Source: Streptomyces sp. NBC_00576 (lineage in GTDB: Bacteria; Actinomycetota; Actinomycetes; Streptomycetales; Streptomycetaceae). From it: a stretch of DNA of 64,000 bases. Below, piece by piece: positions 25,413-34,084 of the stretch. The notes beneath the pieces are model-generated. The model did no database searches and was not told the origin of the DNA. It saw only the letters and a list, made by a program, of their open reading frames with translations. The DNA is taken from NCBI RefSeq assembly GCF_036345175.1, contig NZ_CP107780.1, positions 10,106,001-10,170,000 of the forward strand, read 5' to 3'. The number at the start of each line of letters is the position of its first letter. The first letter of the stretch is position 1. The translations under genes were made by a program, and so were the position numbers.

Positions 25413-26230
25413 GCCGCTACCGCCCCCGCACCTTCGGGCTGGAGCTGGCGATGATCGCCATCGCCCTGGTCGTGGGCTTCCCGGTGTACGTCCTGGTCAA
25501 CCTCGCCGTCCGGCCGGCGTCCGACAACTCGTCACCGATCAGCCCGACCACCTCACCCACCCTCGACAACTTCACCCAGGCCTGGCAACAGGGCGCACTG
25601 GGCGGGGCGTTGTTCAACAGCGTGCTGGTGACGGCGTGCAGCGTCGCGATCGTGCTGGCCGTCTCCTCGCTCGCGGCGTTCCCGCTGGCGCGCGCCACGG
25701 CTCGCTGGTCCCGAGGCACGTACCTGGGCTTCCTGCTGGGCCTTGTCCTGCCCTTCCAACTCGCCTCGCTGCCCCTGTACCAGACCATGCGCGACATGGG
25801 CCTGCTCGGCACACCCTGGGCGCTGGTCCTCTTCTACTCCGGCCTGCAGGTGCCGTTCACCGTCTTCCTCTACGTCGGCTTCCTGCGCGCCCTGCCCCGC
25901 GACTTCGAGGACGCGGCACTGATCGACGGCTGCACCCCGCTGCAGGGCTTCCGGTACGTGGTCCTGCCGATGCTCAAACCCATCACCGTCACCGCCCTGG
26001 TGCTCAACGCCGTAGCGGTGTGGAACGACTTCTTCACCCCGCTGCTGTATCTCAGCGGCAGCGACCGGCAGACCATGCCGGTCGCGATCGCCGGCTTCGT
26101 CGGCCAGTACGTCACCGACTGGAACCTCATCTTCGCCGCACTGGTGATCAGCATCCTGCCCGTCCTGCTCGTCTACTTCGTGCTGCAGCGCAGCATCATC
26201 AACGGCTTCGCGGGAGGGCTGCGGGGATGA
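25409..26230 (+). CDS. ABC sugar transporter permease (MalG/UgpE type)
   Basis: The 273-residue protein starts at GTG 25409, overlapping the previous stop by 4 bp. Six membrane segments are visible, from GLELAMIAIALVVGFPVYVL to LVISILPVLLVYFVLQRSII. The EAA loop is DFEDAALIDGCTPLQGFRYVVLPML (near 170). It pairs with the upstream permease to form the CUT1 transport channel. The binding protein and rhamnosidase downstream suggest import of rhamnose-containing glycosides or rhamnose. Confidence 0.92.
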   Translation: MSRYRPRTFGLELAMIAIALVVGFPVYVLVNLAVRPASDNSSPISPTTSPTLDNFTQAWQQGALGGALFNSVLVTACSVAIVLAVSSLAAFPLARATARWSRGTYLGFLLGLVLPFQLASLPLYQTMRDMGLLGTPWALVLFYSGLQVPFTVFLYVGFLRALPRDFEDAALIDGCTPLQGFRYVVLPMLKPITVTALVLNAVAVWNDFFTPLLYLSGSDRQTMPVAIAGFVGQYVTDWNLIFAALVISILPVLLVYFVLQRSIINGFAGGLRG

Positions 26231-26286
26231 CCCGCGACGCTCGACCGTCCCTCATGCCCGGTGGCTCTTCCCCCGAGAAGGACATC

Positions 26287-27558
26287 ATGAAGACACGCAC
26301 ACTCCCGATCCTGATCGCCGCAGTGACCTCCATGGCTGTGCTGGCCGCGTGCAGTGGCGGCACCAAGGCCGGCTCCGGCGGCGGCTCCGGCGGCTCCGGA
26401 ACTCTGACGCTCGCCTCCATCGACCAGGGCTCGGTCGAGGACGTCGTCAAGGCGTTCGAGAAGGCCAACCCGGGTGTCAAGGTCCGCTACACCACCAGCG
26501 GCGCCGACCAGTACCAGCAGCAGATCCGCACCCAGCTGTCCTCGGGCACCGCACCCGACGTGATGTCGGTCTGGCCCGGCAACGGTAATCCGGGGGCCAC
26601 CTACGTCCTGGCCGAACCGGGCTATCTGCGCGACCTCTCGGACCGGCCGTGGGCGGCCAGGATGCCCGAGGCGATCAAGAGCGTCGCCCAGTACGAGGGG
26701 AAGACCTACACGGCGGTCTTCGGACAGAACGGCATCGGCGCGGTCTACAACGAGCAGGCCATGGCGAACGCCGGCCTCACCCCGCCGGACACCTGGACGA
26801 AACTGCTCGCGTTCTGCCGGGCGGCGAAGGCCAAGGGAACCCCCGCCTTCGCGTTGGGCAACCAGGACAACTGGGTGACCCAGCTCGTCCAGTACGCGCT
26901 GGTCGCCACGACCGTCTACGGCGACGACCGCGACTTCGACAAGAAGATGCAGTCCGGGCAGGCGACCTTCGCCAAGTCACCATGGCTGACGGCCCTGGAC
27001 AAGTACCTGACGATGGAGAAGACGGGCTGCTTCCAGAAGAACCCCCTGGGGACCAACTACGAGGCCAGTCAGGGCCTCGCCGCGACCGGTAAGACGCTCG
27101 GCATCATCCAGGGCAACTGGGTGATCGCCCTCCTGGAGCAGAAGAACCCGAAGGGCACGTTCACGCTCCGGGCGCTGCCGGCCACCGACGATCCGTCCGA
27201 GACGCTCATACCTGCTGCGGCGGGCGCCGGCTACGGCGTCAACGCCAAGGCGAAGAACGAGGAACTCGCCCTGAAGTTCGTGGACTTCGTGATGTCCCCC
27301 GAGGGCATGAACCTGTTCGTCAAGAAGCAGGGCGGCCTGCCCAGCGGGTCCGACACGGGCTTCGTCGCGAACCCGTCGCTGGCCGAACTGTCCGAGTTCA
27401 TCGAGGCCGGCAGGACCGTGCCGTTCATGGACCAGCTCTGGCCCAACGCGAAGGTCCAGCAGACCATGCTCAGCGGTCTCCAGGAGATCTTCAGCAACCA
27501 GTCCGCGCCCAAGAAGCTCCTTGCCGAGATGGACACGGACTACGAGGCCGGGAGCTGA
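26287..27558 (+). CDS. ABC sugar-binding lipoprotein (SBP family 1)
   Basis: The 423-residue protein starts at ATG 26287 with GAAGGA upstream; a coupled upstream ATG at 26227 is possible but would bury the signal peptide. The lipoprotein signal ends at MAVLAACSGG (Cys about residue 20), followed by a Gly/Ser linker. The binding domain has VEDVVKAFEKANPGVKVRY, the APDVMSVWPGNG loop and GYGVNAKAKNEELALKFVDFVMSPEG near 320, typical of CUT1 carbohydrate-binding proteins. It is the third gene of the transporter operon and is followed by an intrinsic terminator. The sugar specificity is inferred only from the rhamnosidase neighbours. Confidence 0.92.
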   Translation: MKTRTLPILIAAVTSMAVLAACSGGTKAGSGGGSGGSGTLTLASIDQGSVEDVVKAFEKANPGVKVRYTTSGADQYQQQIRTQLSSGTAPDVMSVWPGNGNPGATYVLAEPGYLRDLSDRPWAARMPEAIKSVAQYEGKTYTAVFGQNGIGAVYNEQAMANAGLTPPDTWTKLLAFCRAAKAKGTPAFALGNQDNWVTQLVQYALVATTVYGDDRDFDKKMQSGQATFAKSPWLTALDKYLTMEKTGCFQKNPLGTNYEASQGLAATGKTLGIIQGNWVIALLEQKNPKGTFTLRALPATDDPSETLIPAAAGAGYGVNAKAKNEELALKFVDFVMSPEGMNLFVKKQGGLPSGSDTGFVANPSLAELSEFIEAGRTVPFMDQLWPNAKVQQTMLSGLQEIFSNQSAPKKLLAEMDTDYEAGS

Positions 27559-27564
27559 CTGACG

Positions 27565-27598
27565 CGCTGTCGGCCACCCTTTGTGGCCGACGGCGTTT
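27565..27598 (+). terminator. Intrinsic terminator of the ABC operon
   Basis: GTCGGCCAC (27569-27577) pairs with GTGGCCGAC (27583-27591) around a 5-nt loop; the stem extends outward with one wobble pair and ends in GCGTTTT. The T-run makes it a classical intrinsic terminator, rare for this GC content. Confidence 0.85.
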
Positions 27599-27608
27599 TG
27601 CGGCACCT

Positions 27609-27626
27609 GATTGAAACGTTCAAATC
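27609..27626. promoter_or_regulatory. LacI-type operator, motif 2-like, upstream of the rhamnosidase relic
   Basis: GATTGAAACGTTCAAATC is CG-centred and 14 of 18 symmetric, with the same TTGAA/TTCAA arms as the 24426 site. It lies 25 bp before the preserved ribosome site and ATG of the GH78 relic and upstream of the intact GH78 gene. Confidence 0.5.
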
Positions 27627-27650
27627 GCAATCGTCCATCGGAGGTTGGGC

Positions 27651-28045
27651 ATGTCCGATGCCAAAGGTGGAGCCCGGATGGCAGCACCGATCGGCCGGGA
27701 CGCGGACGCGTCCGAGTACCGCAAACTCGCGGCCGACATCACGGAGCCTTCCACGGGGATCGCGGCACGGTCCTCGACGCGCTGGTGGAACTGGTCCGCG
27801 CCCACCAGCCGTTCGGCGGCGGTCCGTATCTCAGCGGCGGCATCATCGCTCGCGCCCCGATCGTCAGGGCCCTGCACGAAGGCGGCCCGCGACGAGCACC
27901 ACCGCCACCCCCGCCCGGTCGGCGATCTCACCCATGCCGAGGGCAGCTACCGCACGCCGTACGGCGTGGTGTCCGCGCGGTACCCCCCCACAACGTCGGC
28001 TCGGGAAGGCACACGTTCACCACGCGCTTTCCGCGGCCCGACACC
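27651..28045 (+). pseudogene. Decayed GH78 alpha-L-rhamnosidase gene
   Basis: The gap between the terminator and the intact rhamnosidase gene holds pieces of another GH78 gene. A good ribosome site (GGAGG, 6 nt before ATG 27651) is kept. The first frame gives MAAPIGRDADASEYRKLAAD, then a second frame gives LDALVELVRAHQPFGGGPYL and ALHEGG. The first frame returns with GDLTHAEGSYRTPYGVVSAR, the C-terminal strand motif of these enzymes (compare YESPYGEIRSEW in the intact gene). Most of the catalytic barrel is missing. It is a relic left after internal deletions and frameshifts and cannot make a functional enzyme. Confidence 0.65.
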
Positions 28046-28068
28046 CGTAAACCCGAAAGGACGAAGGC

Positions 28069-31000
28069 ATGAGCCACGAAGCACGCAGGACGGACGGCGC
28101 CGAGCGCGAGGTCAGTGAGGGAACACCTCCCCACACGGACAGCACGGACAGCGCGGACAGCACGGCCGTGCGTCGTCGAACCGTGCTCGCCGCGACAGCC
28201 GGCGCCGTATCGCTAGGGGGCGGTGTCATGGGAAGCGGAACGAGCGCGGCGGCGGCGCAGGCGTCCCGCGGTGAGGAGGGCGGCGCAGTGCTCGGACTGA
28301 CAGTGGAACACCGCACGGAGCCCTTGGGCGTTGACGCTTCCCGGCCGCGCTTCGGCTGGCGTATGCGGTCGGCGGGGCGCGGACGGAGCCAGGGGGCGTA
28401 CCGGATTCTCGTCGCGAGTTCCCCGGAGAAGCTGACCGCTGCCCGGGCGGACGTCTGGAACAGCGGCCGTGTCCGTGCCTCGGATTCGGTGGCCGTCCGC
28501 TACGCGGGCAGGCCGCTGCGCGCCTCGACCCGCTATCACTGGACCGTCACGGTCTGGGACGCCGAGGAGCGACCGGTCGGTACCGCAACCCCCTCCTACT
28601 TCGAAACCGGCCTGATGAGCACCGACGGTGTGACCGGATGGGACGGCGCGCAGTGGATCGGGATGAGGGGGAAGGTCCCGAACTCCGCAGGGGCCCCGAT
28701 GCTGCGTATGGAGGAAGCGCTCGGGAACGCGGGTCGCGGAAAGCACCCGTCCCGTGTCCGTGAGGCGCGGCTGTACGTCTCCGCACTCGGCGTGTACGAC
28801 GCCTATGTGAACGGACACCACGTGACCGTGCCGCAGGACGGCGGCACCACGATCGAACTGCTGCCCCCGGGTTCGACGAACTACGACGCGCGCGTCAACT
28901 ACATGACCTACGACGTCACCGACCTCGTGACGGGGGAGTCGGAGGTCACCCTCGCGGTCGTGCTGGGCAACGGCTGGTACAACGGCCGCATCTCCGCAGG
29001 CAGTACGTACTACGCGGAGGACGGCAACGCCCTGGCCGTCAAGGCCAAGCTGTGGATCCGGTATGCCGACGGGGCCTCGCAGACGATCGTCACGGGTCCG
29101 GGCGGCGGCTGGAAGGCCACGGACACCGGCCCTTACCGCGCCGACGACATCTATGACGGCCAGACCTATGACGCCCGCAAAGAGCTGCCGGGCTGGACGG
29201 CGCACGGATTCGACGACTCCACCTGGTCGGACGTGGAACGAGTCGCCTTCGACGACAGGTTCCCGAACTCGCGACTCCTCGCCTACCCGGGCGAGACCGC
29301 ACGCCTGATGCCGAAGTGGGACCGCCGACCGCAGTCGATCACCGTCGCCACCGGGGTGACCGGACAGGACGGCAGCCCCAACGGCAGGGGACGCATCGTC
29401 GTGGACCCCGCCAGGACGGTGACCGATCCCGCGAAGGCGGCCTCCGCCCCGGTCACGATTCGCGCGGGCGAGACCGTCGTCTTCGACCTCGGCCAGAACA
29501 TGGTCGGCGTGGCCCGCTACAGCCTGCGCGGCCCTGCCGGAGCCAAGACCGAGTTCAGGTTCGGCGAGATACTCAACGACGACAGCGCCGGCGCGGACGG
29601 CCCCGAGGGCTCTCTCTACCGCGCCAACCTCCGCAGCGCCAAGGCCACCAGCACGTATGTCCTGAAGGGCGACCGGCACGGCGAGACCCACCAGGACGCC
29701 CTGACCTTCTACGGCTTCCGCTACGTCTCTGTCACCGTGACGGACACCGTCACGATCACCGGCCTGACAGGCAAGGTCGCCACATCCGCGATTCGTGAGA
29801 TCGGCACCGTCACCACCAACGATCCCGACATCAACCAGTTGGCGAGCAACATCCGTTGGGGCCAGCGCGGCAACTACTTCTGGGTACCCACCGACTGTCC
29901 ACAGCGCGACGAACGCCTCGGCTGGACCGGGGACACACAGGTCTTCGCCACGACCGGCCTCTACAACGTGGACGCCGGCGTCTTCCTCACCCACTTCCAG
30001 GACACCGTCGTCGACTCCCAGGCCATCTACGGCATGGACAAGGCGCAGTTCACCGGCGTTGCCCCAACGGGACGGTTCAACTTCCCGGGCGGTGGCAGTG
30101 GTTGGGCGGACGCCGGCGTCATCGTGCCGTGGACCGTGTGGCAGATGACCGGTGACGCGACCGTCGTCGAGGACAACTGGCCGGCGATGACCCGCTACCT
30201 GGACTGGATCCAGGAGCAGACCGGCGACACCTACGCCGGACAGGGGTCCCTCACCGGCGACTGGCTGGGGCCACAGAAGACCAGCGCCCAGCTGATGAGT
30301 GACGTCTACTACGGCTACAGCACCCGGCTGATGGCACACATGGCCCGCGCGATCGGCCGGACGTCGGAGTCAGAGGCGTACGACCGGCTCTTCGGACGCA
30401 TCAGGCAGGCGTTCATCACCAAGTACCTGAGCACCGAGGGCGGCACGGTCACCGTCAGGTCCAGCCTCGGCGACGCCTCTCCGATCGAACCGGGCTCCGA
30501 CCCCAGCCAGAAGACGGAAGACAACAGCCAGACCGCGCTGCTGTGGGCCCTCAAGCTCGACCTCTACGAGACGGAGGCCCAGCGCCGCACGCTCGTCGGC
30601 CATCTCGCCGACAACATCGGCAACGACGACGCCTACAAGGCCGCGCACCCCAGCAGCATCCGCGTCCGGTACGCGGAGAACACGCTGTCCGTCGGCTTCC
30701 TCGGCGTCAACGTCCTCGCGCCCGTCCTCACGGACGAGGGCCGAGCGGACCTGGCCTACAAGCTGCTGCACCAGGACGCGCTGCCGTCCTGGCTGTTCTC
30801 GGTGAAGAACGGTGCCACCACGGTGTGGGAGCGCTGGAACTCGTACTCGAAGGAGGACGGGTTCGGGCCGGTCGGCATGAACTCCTTCAACCACTACGCC
30901 TACGGCGCGATCATGGAGTGGATGTACGAGTACATGGCCGGCATCGCCCGCGATCCGGACAGCCCCGGCTTCAAGCACTTCCTGCTGCGACCCCACCTCG

Positions 31001-31290
31001 ATCCCACGGGCCGGATCACACAGGTCTCGGGGGCGTACGAGTCGCCGTACGGGGAGATCAGGAGCGAGTGGAAGGTTCGGGACGGAGGCAGGGTGCTCGT
31101 GTACGACGTGGTCGTGCCCGCGAACAGCGAGGCGACCCTGCGGGTTCCGGCCGCGTCGGTCGATTCGGTTCACGAAGGACGTGTCCCGTTGGCGCGTGCC
31201 GAGGGCGTGCGCTTCATCGGTCACACCGACGGGGTGTACGCCTGCCGGCTGCAGTCCGGCCGGTACCGCGTGACCGCCCGGCTGCGCTGA
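28069..31290 (+). CDS. Tat-exported GH78 alpha-L-rhamnosidase
   Basis: This enzyme removes terminal alpha-L-rhamnose from glycosides or plant polysaccharides outside the cell. The 1073-residue protein starts with a twin-arginine signal (VRRRTVLAATAGAVSLGGG, about 36-54). Domains follow in order: N-terminal beta domain LTVEHRTEPLGVDASRPRFGW (from about 75), Bac_rhamnosid_N with VYDAYVNGHHV (about 220-390), a concanavalin-like domain to about 590, the six-hairpin catalytic barrel (about 590-950) with the acid motif PTDCPQRDERLGWTGD, and a C-terminal beta domain with YESPYGEIRSEWK. GAAAGGACGAAGG precedes the ATG. It is likely co-regulated with the upstream transporter and is followed by a terminator. 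Confidence 0.93.
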   Translation: MSHEARRTDGAEREVSEGTPPHTDSTDSADSTAVRRRTVLAATAGAVSLGGGVMGSGTSAAAAQASRGEEGGAVLGLTVEHRTEPLGVDASRPRFGWRMRSAGRGRSQGAYRILVASSPEKLTAARADVWNSGRVRASDSVAVRYAGRPLRASTRYHWTVTVWDAEERPVGTATPSYFETGLMSTDGVTGWDGAQWIGMRGKVPNSAGAPMLRMEEALGNAGRGKHPSRVREARLYVSALGVYDAYVNGHHVTVPQDGGTTIELLPPGSTNYDARVNYMTYDVTDLVTGESEVTLAVVLGNGWYNGRISAGSTYYAEDGNALAVKAKLWIRYADGASQTIVTGPGGGWKATDTGPYRADDIYDGQTYDARKELPGWTAHGFDDSTWSDVERVAFDDRFPNSRLLAYPGETARLMPKWDRRPQSITVATGVTGQDGSPNGRGRIVVDPARTVTDPAKAASAPVTIRAGETVVFDLGQNMVGVARYSLRGPAGAKTEFRFGEILNDDSAGADGPEGSLYRANLRSAKATSTYVLKGDRHGETHQDALTFYGFRYVSVTVTDTVTITGLTGKVATSAIREIGTVTTNDPDINQLASNIRWGQRGNYFWVPTDCPQRDERLGWTGDTQVFATTGLYNVDAGVFLTHFQDTVVDSQAIYGMDKAQFTGVAPTGRFNFPGGGSGWADAGVIVPWTVWQMTGDATVVEDNWPAMTRYLDWIQEQTGDTYAGQGSLTGDWLGPQKTSAQLMSDVYYGYSTRLMAHMARAIGRTSESEAYDRLFGRIRQAFITKYLSTEGGTVTVRSSLGDASPIEPGSDPSQKTEDNSQTALLWALKLDLYETEAQRRTLVGHLADNIGNDDAYKAAHPSSIRVRYAENTLSVGFLGVNVLAPVLTDEGRADLAYKLLHQDALPSWLFSVKNGATTVWERWNSYSKEDGFGPVGMNSFNHYAYGAIMEWMYEYMAGIARDPDSPGFKHFLLRPHLDPTGRITQVSGAYESPYGEIRSEWKVRDGGRVLVYDVVVPANSEATLRVPAASVDSVHEGRVPLARAEGVRFIGHTDGVYACRLQSGRYRVTARLR

Positions 31291-31318
31291 CGGGCTTGTA
31301 CTGAATGGACGGGTAACA

Positions 31319-31348
31319 CGTCTGCGGTGCCACTCGGTGCCGCAGACG
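31319..31348. terminator. Hairpin between rhamnosidase and NRPS-D
   Basis: CGTCTGCGG (31319-31327) pairs with CCGCAGACG (31340-31348); two wobble and two GC pairs extend the stem to a 4-nt loop. It lies between two convergent genes and marks the left border of the NRPS cluster. Confidence 0.75.
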
Positions 31349-31359
31349 CGTCCGAGGCA

Positions 31360-34032
31360 TCAGGCATGGAGCCACTGCTGCCACGGGCCGCCATGTGCGC
31401 CTGCGGGCTCCGCCGTGTCGGCACGGGGATTGTCGGGCACCCCGAGGCTCGCGGCCACCTCCCTGACGGTCGGGTGGCGGTACAGCTCCCGCAGGCGCAG
31501 CGACGGCAGACCCCGGGCGCGCAGCGCCGCGCCGATGCGGACGGCGAACAGGGAGTTGCCGCCCAGCTCGAAGAAGTCGTCGTCCGGGCCGACGGGCACG
31601 CCCAGGACCTCGCTCCAGATCTCCGTGAGGCTCGTGGTGAGACCGTCCCCGGTGGCGGCAGCACGGGTCGTGCTCGGTCCCCGCGTCCTGCGGACGGCCG
31701 GTACGGGGAGCCGTGCTGCGTCCAGTTTGCCGTTGGGCGTCAGAGGAAGTGTGTCCAGCGCGGTGACCGTGGCCGGGAGCATGTGCTCGGGCAGGATGCC
31801 CGCGGCCCGGTCGCGGACGACGCCCGGGTCGCCTCCGGACGACAGAACGACGTACGCGTCGATCCTGGCGGTGGCGGCGTCGGCAGGGTCGTCGCGGCGC
31901 ACCACGACGGCCGCCGTCCGCACGGCAGGGTCCTCCAGCAGAACGGAGCGGATCTCGTCGAGTTCTATCCGGAAACCGCGGATCTTCACCTGGCTGTCGA
32001 TCCGCCCGAGGTGTTCGAGCCGCCCGTCAGGGCGAAGACGCCCCAGGTCACCGCTGCGGTACAGCACGGCGCCGGTGAACGGGTCCGGCACGAACCGGCG
32101 GCTCGTCAACTCCTCCTGGCCCAGGTAGCCGCGCGCCACCCCGGCACCGCCGACGCAGATCTCGCCGGCCACTCCCGGTGGCAGCAGCCGTCCGACCGGG
32201 TCCAGCACATACAGGTACCAGCCGGGCAGGGCGTGCCCTACGGACCGGGTGGCGGCCAGGGCGAGTTTGCGGGTGAGGGTCTGCTCGGTGACATGGACGG
32301 TGGTCTCCGTGATGCCGAACATGTTCACCACCCGGCAGAGCCGCTCGGGGTGCCGGTCGAACCAGGGCAGCAACATCCGCGTGTCCAGCGGCTCACCGCC
32401 GAGGACGACGAGCCGCACGCCGGCATCGGCATGATCGACGTCCAGGAGCTGGGCGAAGGCCGACGGGGTCTGGCTGAGCACGGTGACCCGCTCGGCGACG
32501 AGCAGATCACGGAAGCGGTCCGGCTCACGGGACACGGAGTACGGCACCACGACCAGCCGTCCGCCGGTCAGCAGACAGCCCCAGATCTCCCACACCGAGA
32601 AGTCGAAAGCAGTGGAGTGGAACCACGTCCACACGTCCGCCTCGCCGAACCCGTACTCGTCACGGGTCGCGTCGACCAGCGCGACCACATTGCGGTGCGG
32701 TACGACGACGCCCTTGGGCCGGCCGGTGGAGCCCGACGTGTAGATGACGTAGGCGGCGTCGGCGGGCGAAGGGAACGGATGGTTCGCGTGCTCCTCCGGG
32801 GTCCGGACGTCCGCCAGTTCGTCCGGCGTCACCCGTACGCAGTCCGCCACGGCGGGGAATCCCGGGAGCCGGGTGATCACCACGCCCAGCTCCGCGTCCC
32901 GTGCCGTGTGGGCGAGCCGGTCGGCAGGGTAGGCGGGGTCCAGGGGCACATAGGTCGCGCCGGACTTCAGGACGGCGAGCAAAGCGACCACGAGTTCGGC
33001 GGAGCGCTCCAGACATACGCCCACCCGGTCGCCGCCGACCACTCCGCGTGCCCGCAACCCGGCTGCCAACCGGTCGGCGCGCTCGTTGAGTTCGCGGTAC
33101 GTCAGGACGGTGGCGGTGGCGCCATCGGTCAGCGCGACGCGGTCGGGCGTTGCCGTCACGATCCGGTCGAGCCTGCCCGGCACGCTCGCAGGGGTGGTCG
33201 TGGCCAGGTCACGGGAGGGACGGCCGAGCGCCGCCGTGCGGGCGCGCTCCGCCTCGTCGAGGAGCTCGACATCGTCCGGCGGAGTGTGCGGGCGGTTCAG
33301 TACATGCTCGTGTACGTGCACCAGGTGCCGTACGAACTGTGCGGCGATCTCCGCGGAGAAGTGGCTGCTCAGATGGTCGCAGCGCAGCCGCCACCCGCCC
33401 GGGTCCCGGAAGACGGACACGGTGAGAGGGAACGGCGGCGCGAGGCAGGGCACGTATTCGGTCTCGCCCTCCCCTTCGCCTTCGCCCTCGTCTTGCGTGC
33501 CGAAGAGCAGGCCTGTGAGGGCAGGGCCCGTCGCGGGTGAGGGCTTCGACTCGCCGAGCGTGGCGGCCGGTTCGACGGTGAGGCTGCCGTGGTCCGTGCC
33601 GATGAGTGGCGGGGTGTCGGGGTCGTAGCGGCGCAGGGTGACGGCCAGTGCCGTGAGCCAGCTCGCCTCGTCCCCTTCCTTCTCTTCCTGATTCAGGGGG
33701 ACGGTGAAGCCGGGGGCAGGACCGTCGCCTCCCAGGCCCCAGGCGGGAGGGGACGCGGTCGGCGGCCGGTCCACGGGCGTACGGTCGTGGCGGCCGCGCC
33801 GGCTCACGACGATCAGGTCGGACCCACCGTCGGCGTACCGGAGCAGGACCCTGCGTATGTCGTGGGCCGGACGGGCGAGTTCGGTGGTCCGGCGGCGTTC
33901 GGCGAGGGGGTCCGTGGCCGGAACGGGCACGTCCTCGATCCACAGCCGCTGATCGCCGACGGACTCCGGGAAGTGGTCCGACCGGACGCGGATCGCGTGA
34001 CAGCGGGCGGGATCGGGCAGTGAGGCGCACAC
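31360..34032 (-). CDS. NRPS-D: degenerate C domain - A (Thr) - PCP
   Basis: This 890-residue protein has an N-terminal region (1 to about 265) resembling pieces of a condensation domain but without HHxxxDG, so it cannot condense. A full adenylation domain follows (about 275-770; YTSGSTGRPKGV near 429), then a peptidyl carrier domain with the phosphopantetheine site LGGNSLFAVRI near 821. Specificity positions read by alignment to GrsA give D-F-W-S-V-G-M-V-H-K, close to the Thr code DFWNIGMVHK. No thioesterase or downstream module is fused. It is the last gene of the minus-strand operon and a candidate donor for the A-less module of NRPS-B. The N-terminal stretch also contains an EGEGEGEGE repeat. 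Confidence 0.88.
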   Translation of the reverse strand: MCASLPDPARCHAIRVRSDHFPESVGDQRLWIEDVPVPATDPLAERRRTTELARPAHDIRRVLLRYADGGSDLIVVSRRGRHDRTPVDRPPTASPPAWGLGGDGPAPGFTVPLNQEEKEGDEASWLTALAVTLRRYDPDTPPLIGTDHGSLTVEPAATLGESKPSPATGPALTGLLFGTQDEGEGEGEGETEYVPCLAPPFPLTVSVFRDPGGWRLRCDHLSSHFSAEIAAQFVRHLVHVHEHVLNRPHTPPDDVELLDEAERARTAALGRPSRDLATTTPASVPGRLDRIVTATPDRVALTDGATATVLTYRELNERADRLAAGLRARGVVGGDRVGVCLERSAELVVALLAVLKSGATYVPLDPAYPADRLAHTARDAELGVVITRLPGFPAVADCVRVTPDELADVRTPEEHANHPFPSPADAAYVIYTSGSTGRPKGVVVPHRNVVALVDATRDEYGFGEADVWTWFHSTAFDFSVWEIWGCLLTGGRLVVVPYSVSREPDRFRDLLVAERVTVLSQTPSAFAQLLDVDHADAGVRLVVLGGEPLDTRMLLPWFDRHPERLCRVVNMFGITETTVHVTEQTLTRKLALAATRSVGHALPGWYLYVLDPVGRLLPPGVAGEICVGGAGVARGYLGQEELTSRRFVPDPFTGAVLYRSGDLGRLRPDGRLEHLGRIDSQVKIRGFRIELDEIRSVLLEDPAVRTAAVVVRRDDPADAATARIDAYVVLSSGGDPGVVRDRAAGILPEHMLPATVTALDTLPLTPNGKLDAARLPVPAVRRTRGPSTTRAAATGDGLTTSLTEIWSEVLGVPVGPDDDFFELGGNSLFAVRIGAALRARGLPSLRLRELYRHPTVREVAASLGVPDNPRADTAEPAGAHGGPWQQWLHA

Positions 34033-34084
34033 GGGCCGTACTACTCCTTGATGCTGGGGGGAGTTGATGATCGGGGAGTCGGGC

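Noticed and set aside
33463..33495. GEGEGEGE-coding hexamer repeat in NRPS-D as a regulatory repeat
   Set aside because: It is a short acidic linker-like stretch inside the degenerate condensation region; no further structure is seen.
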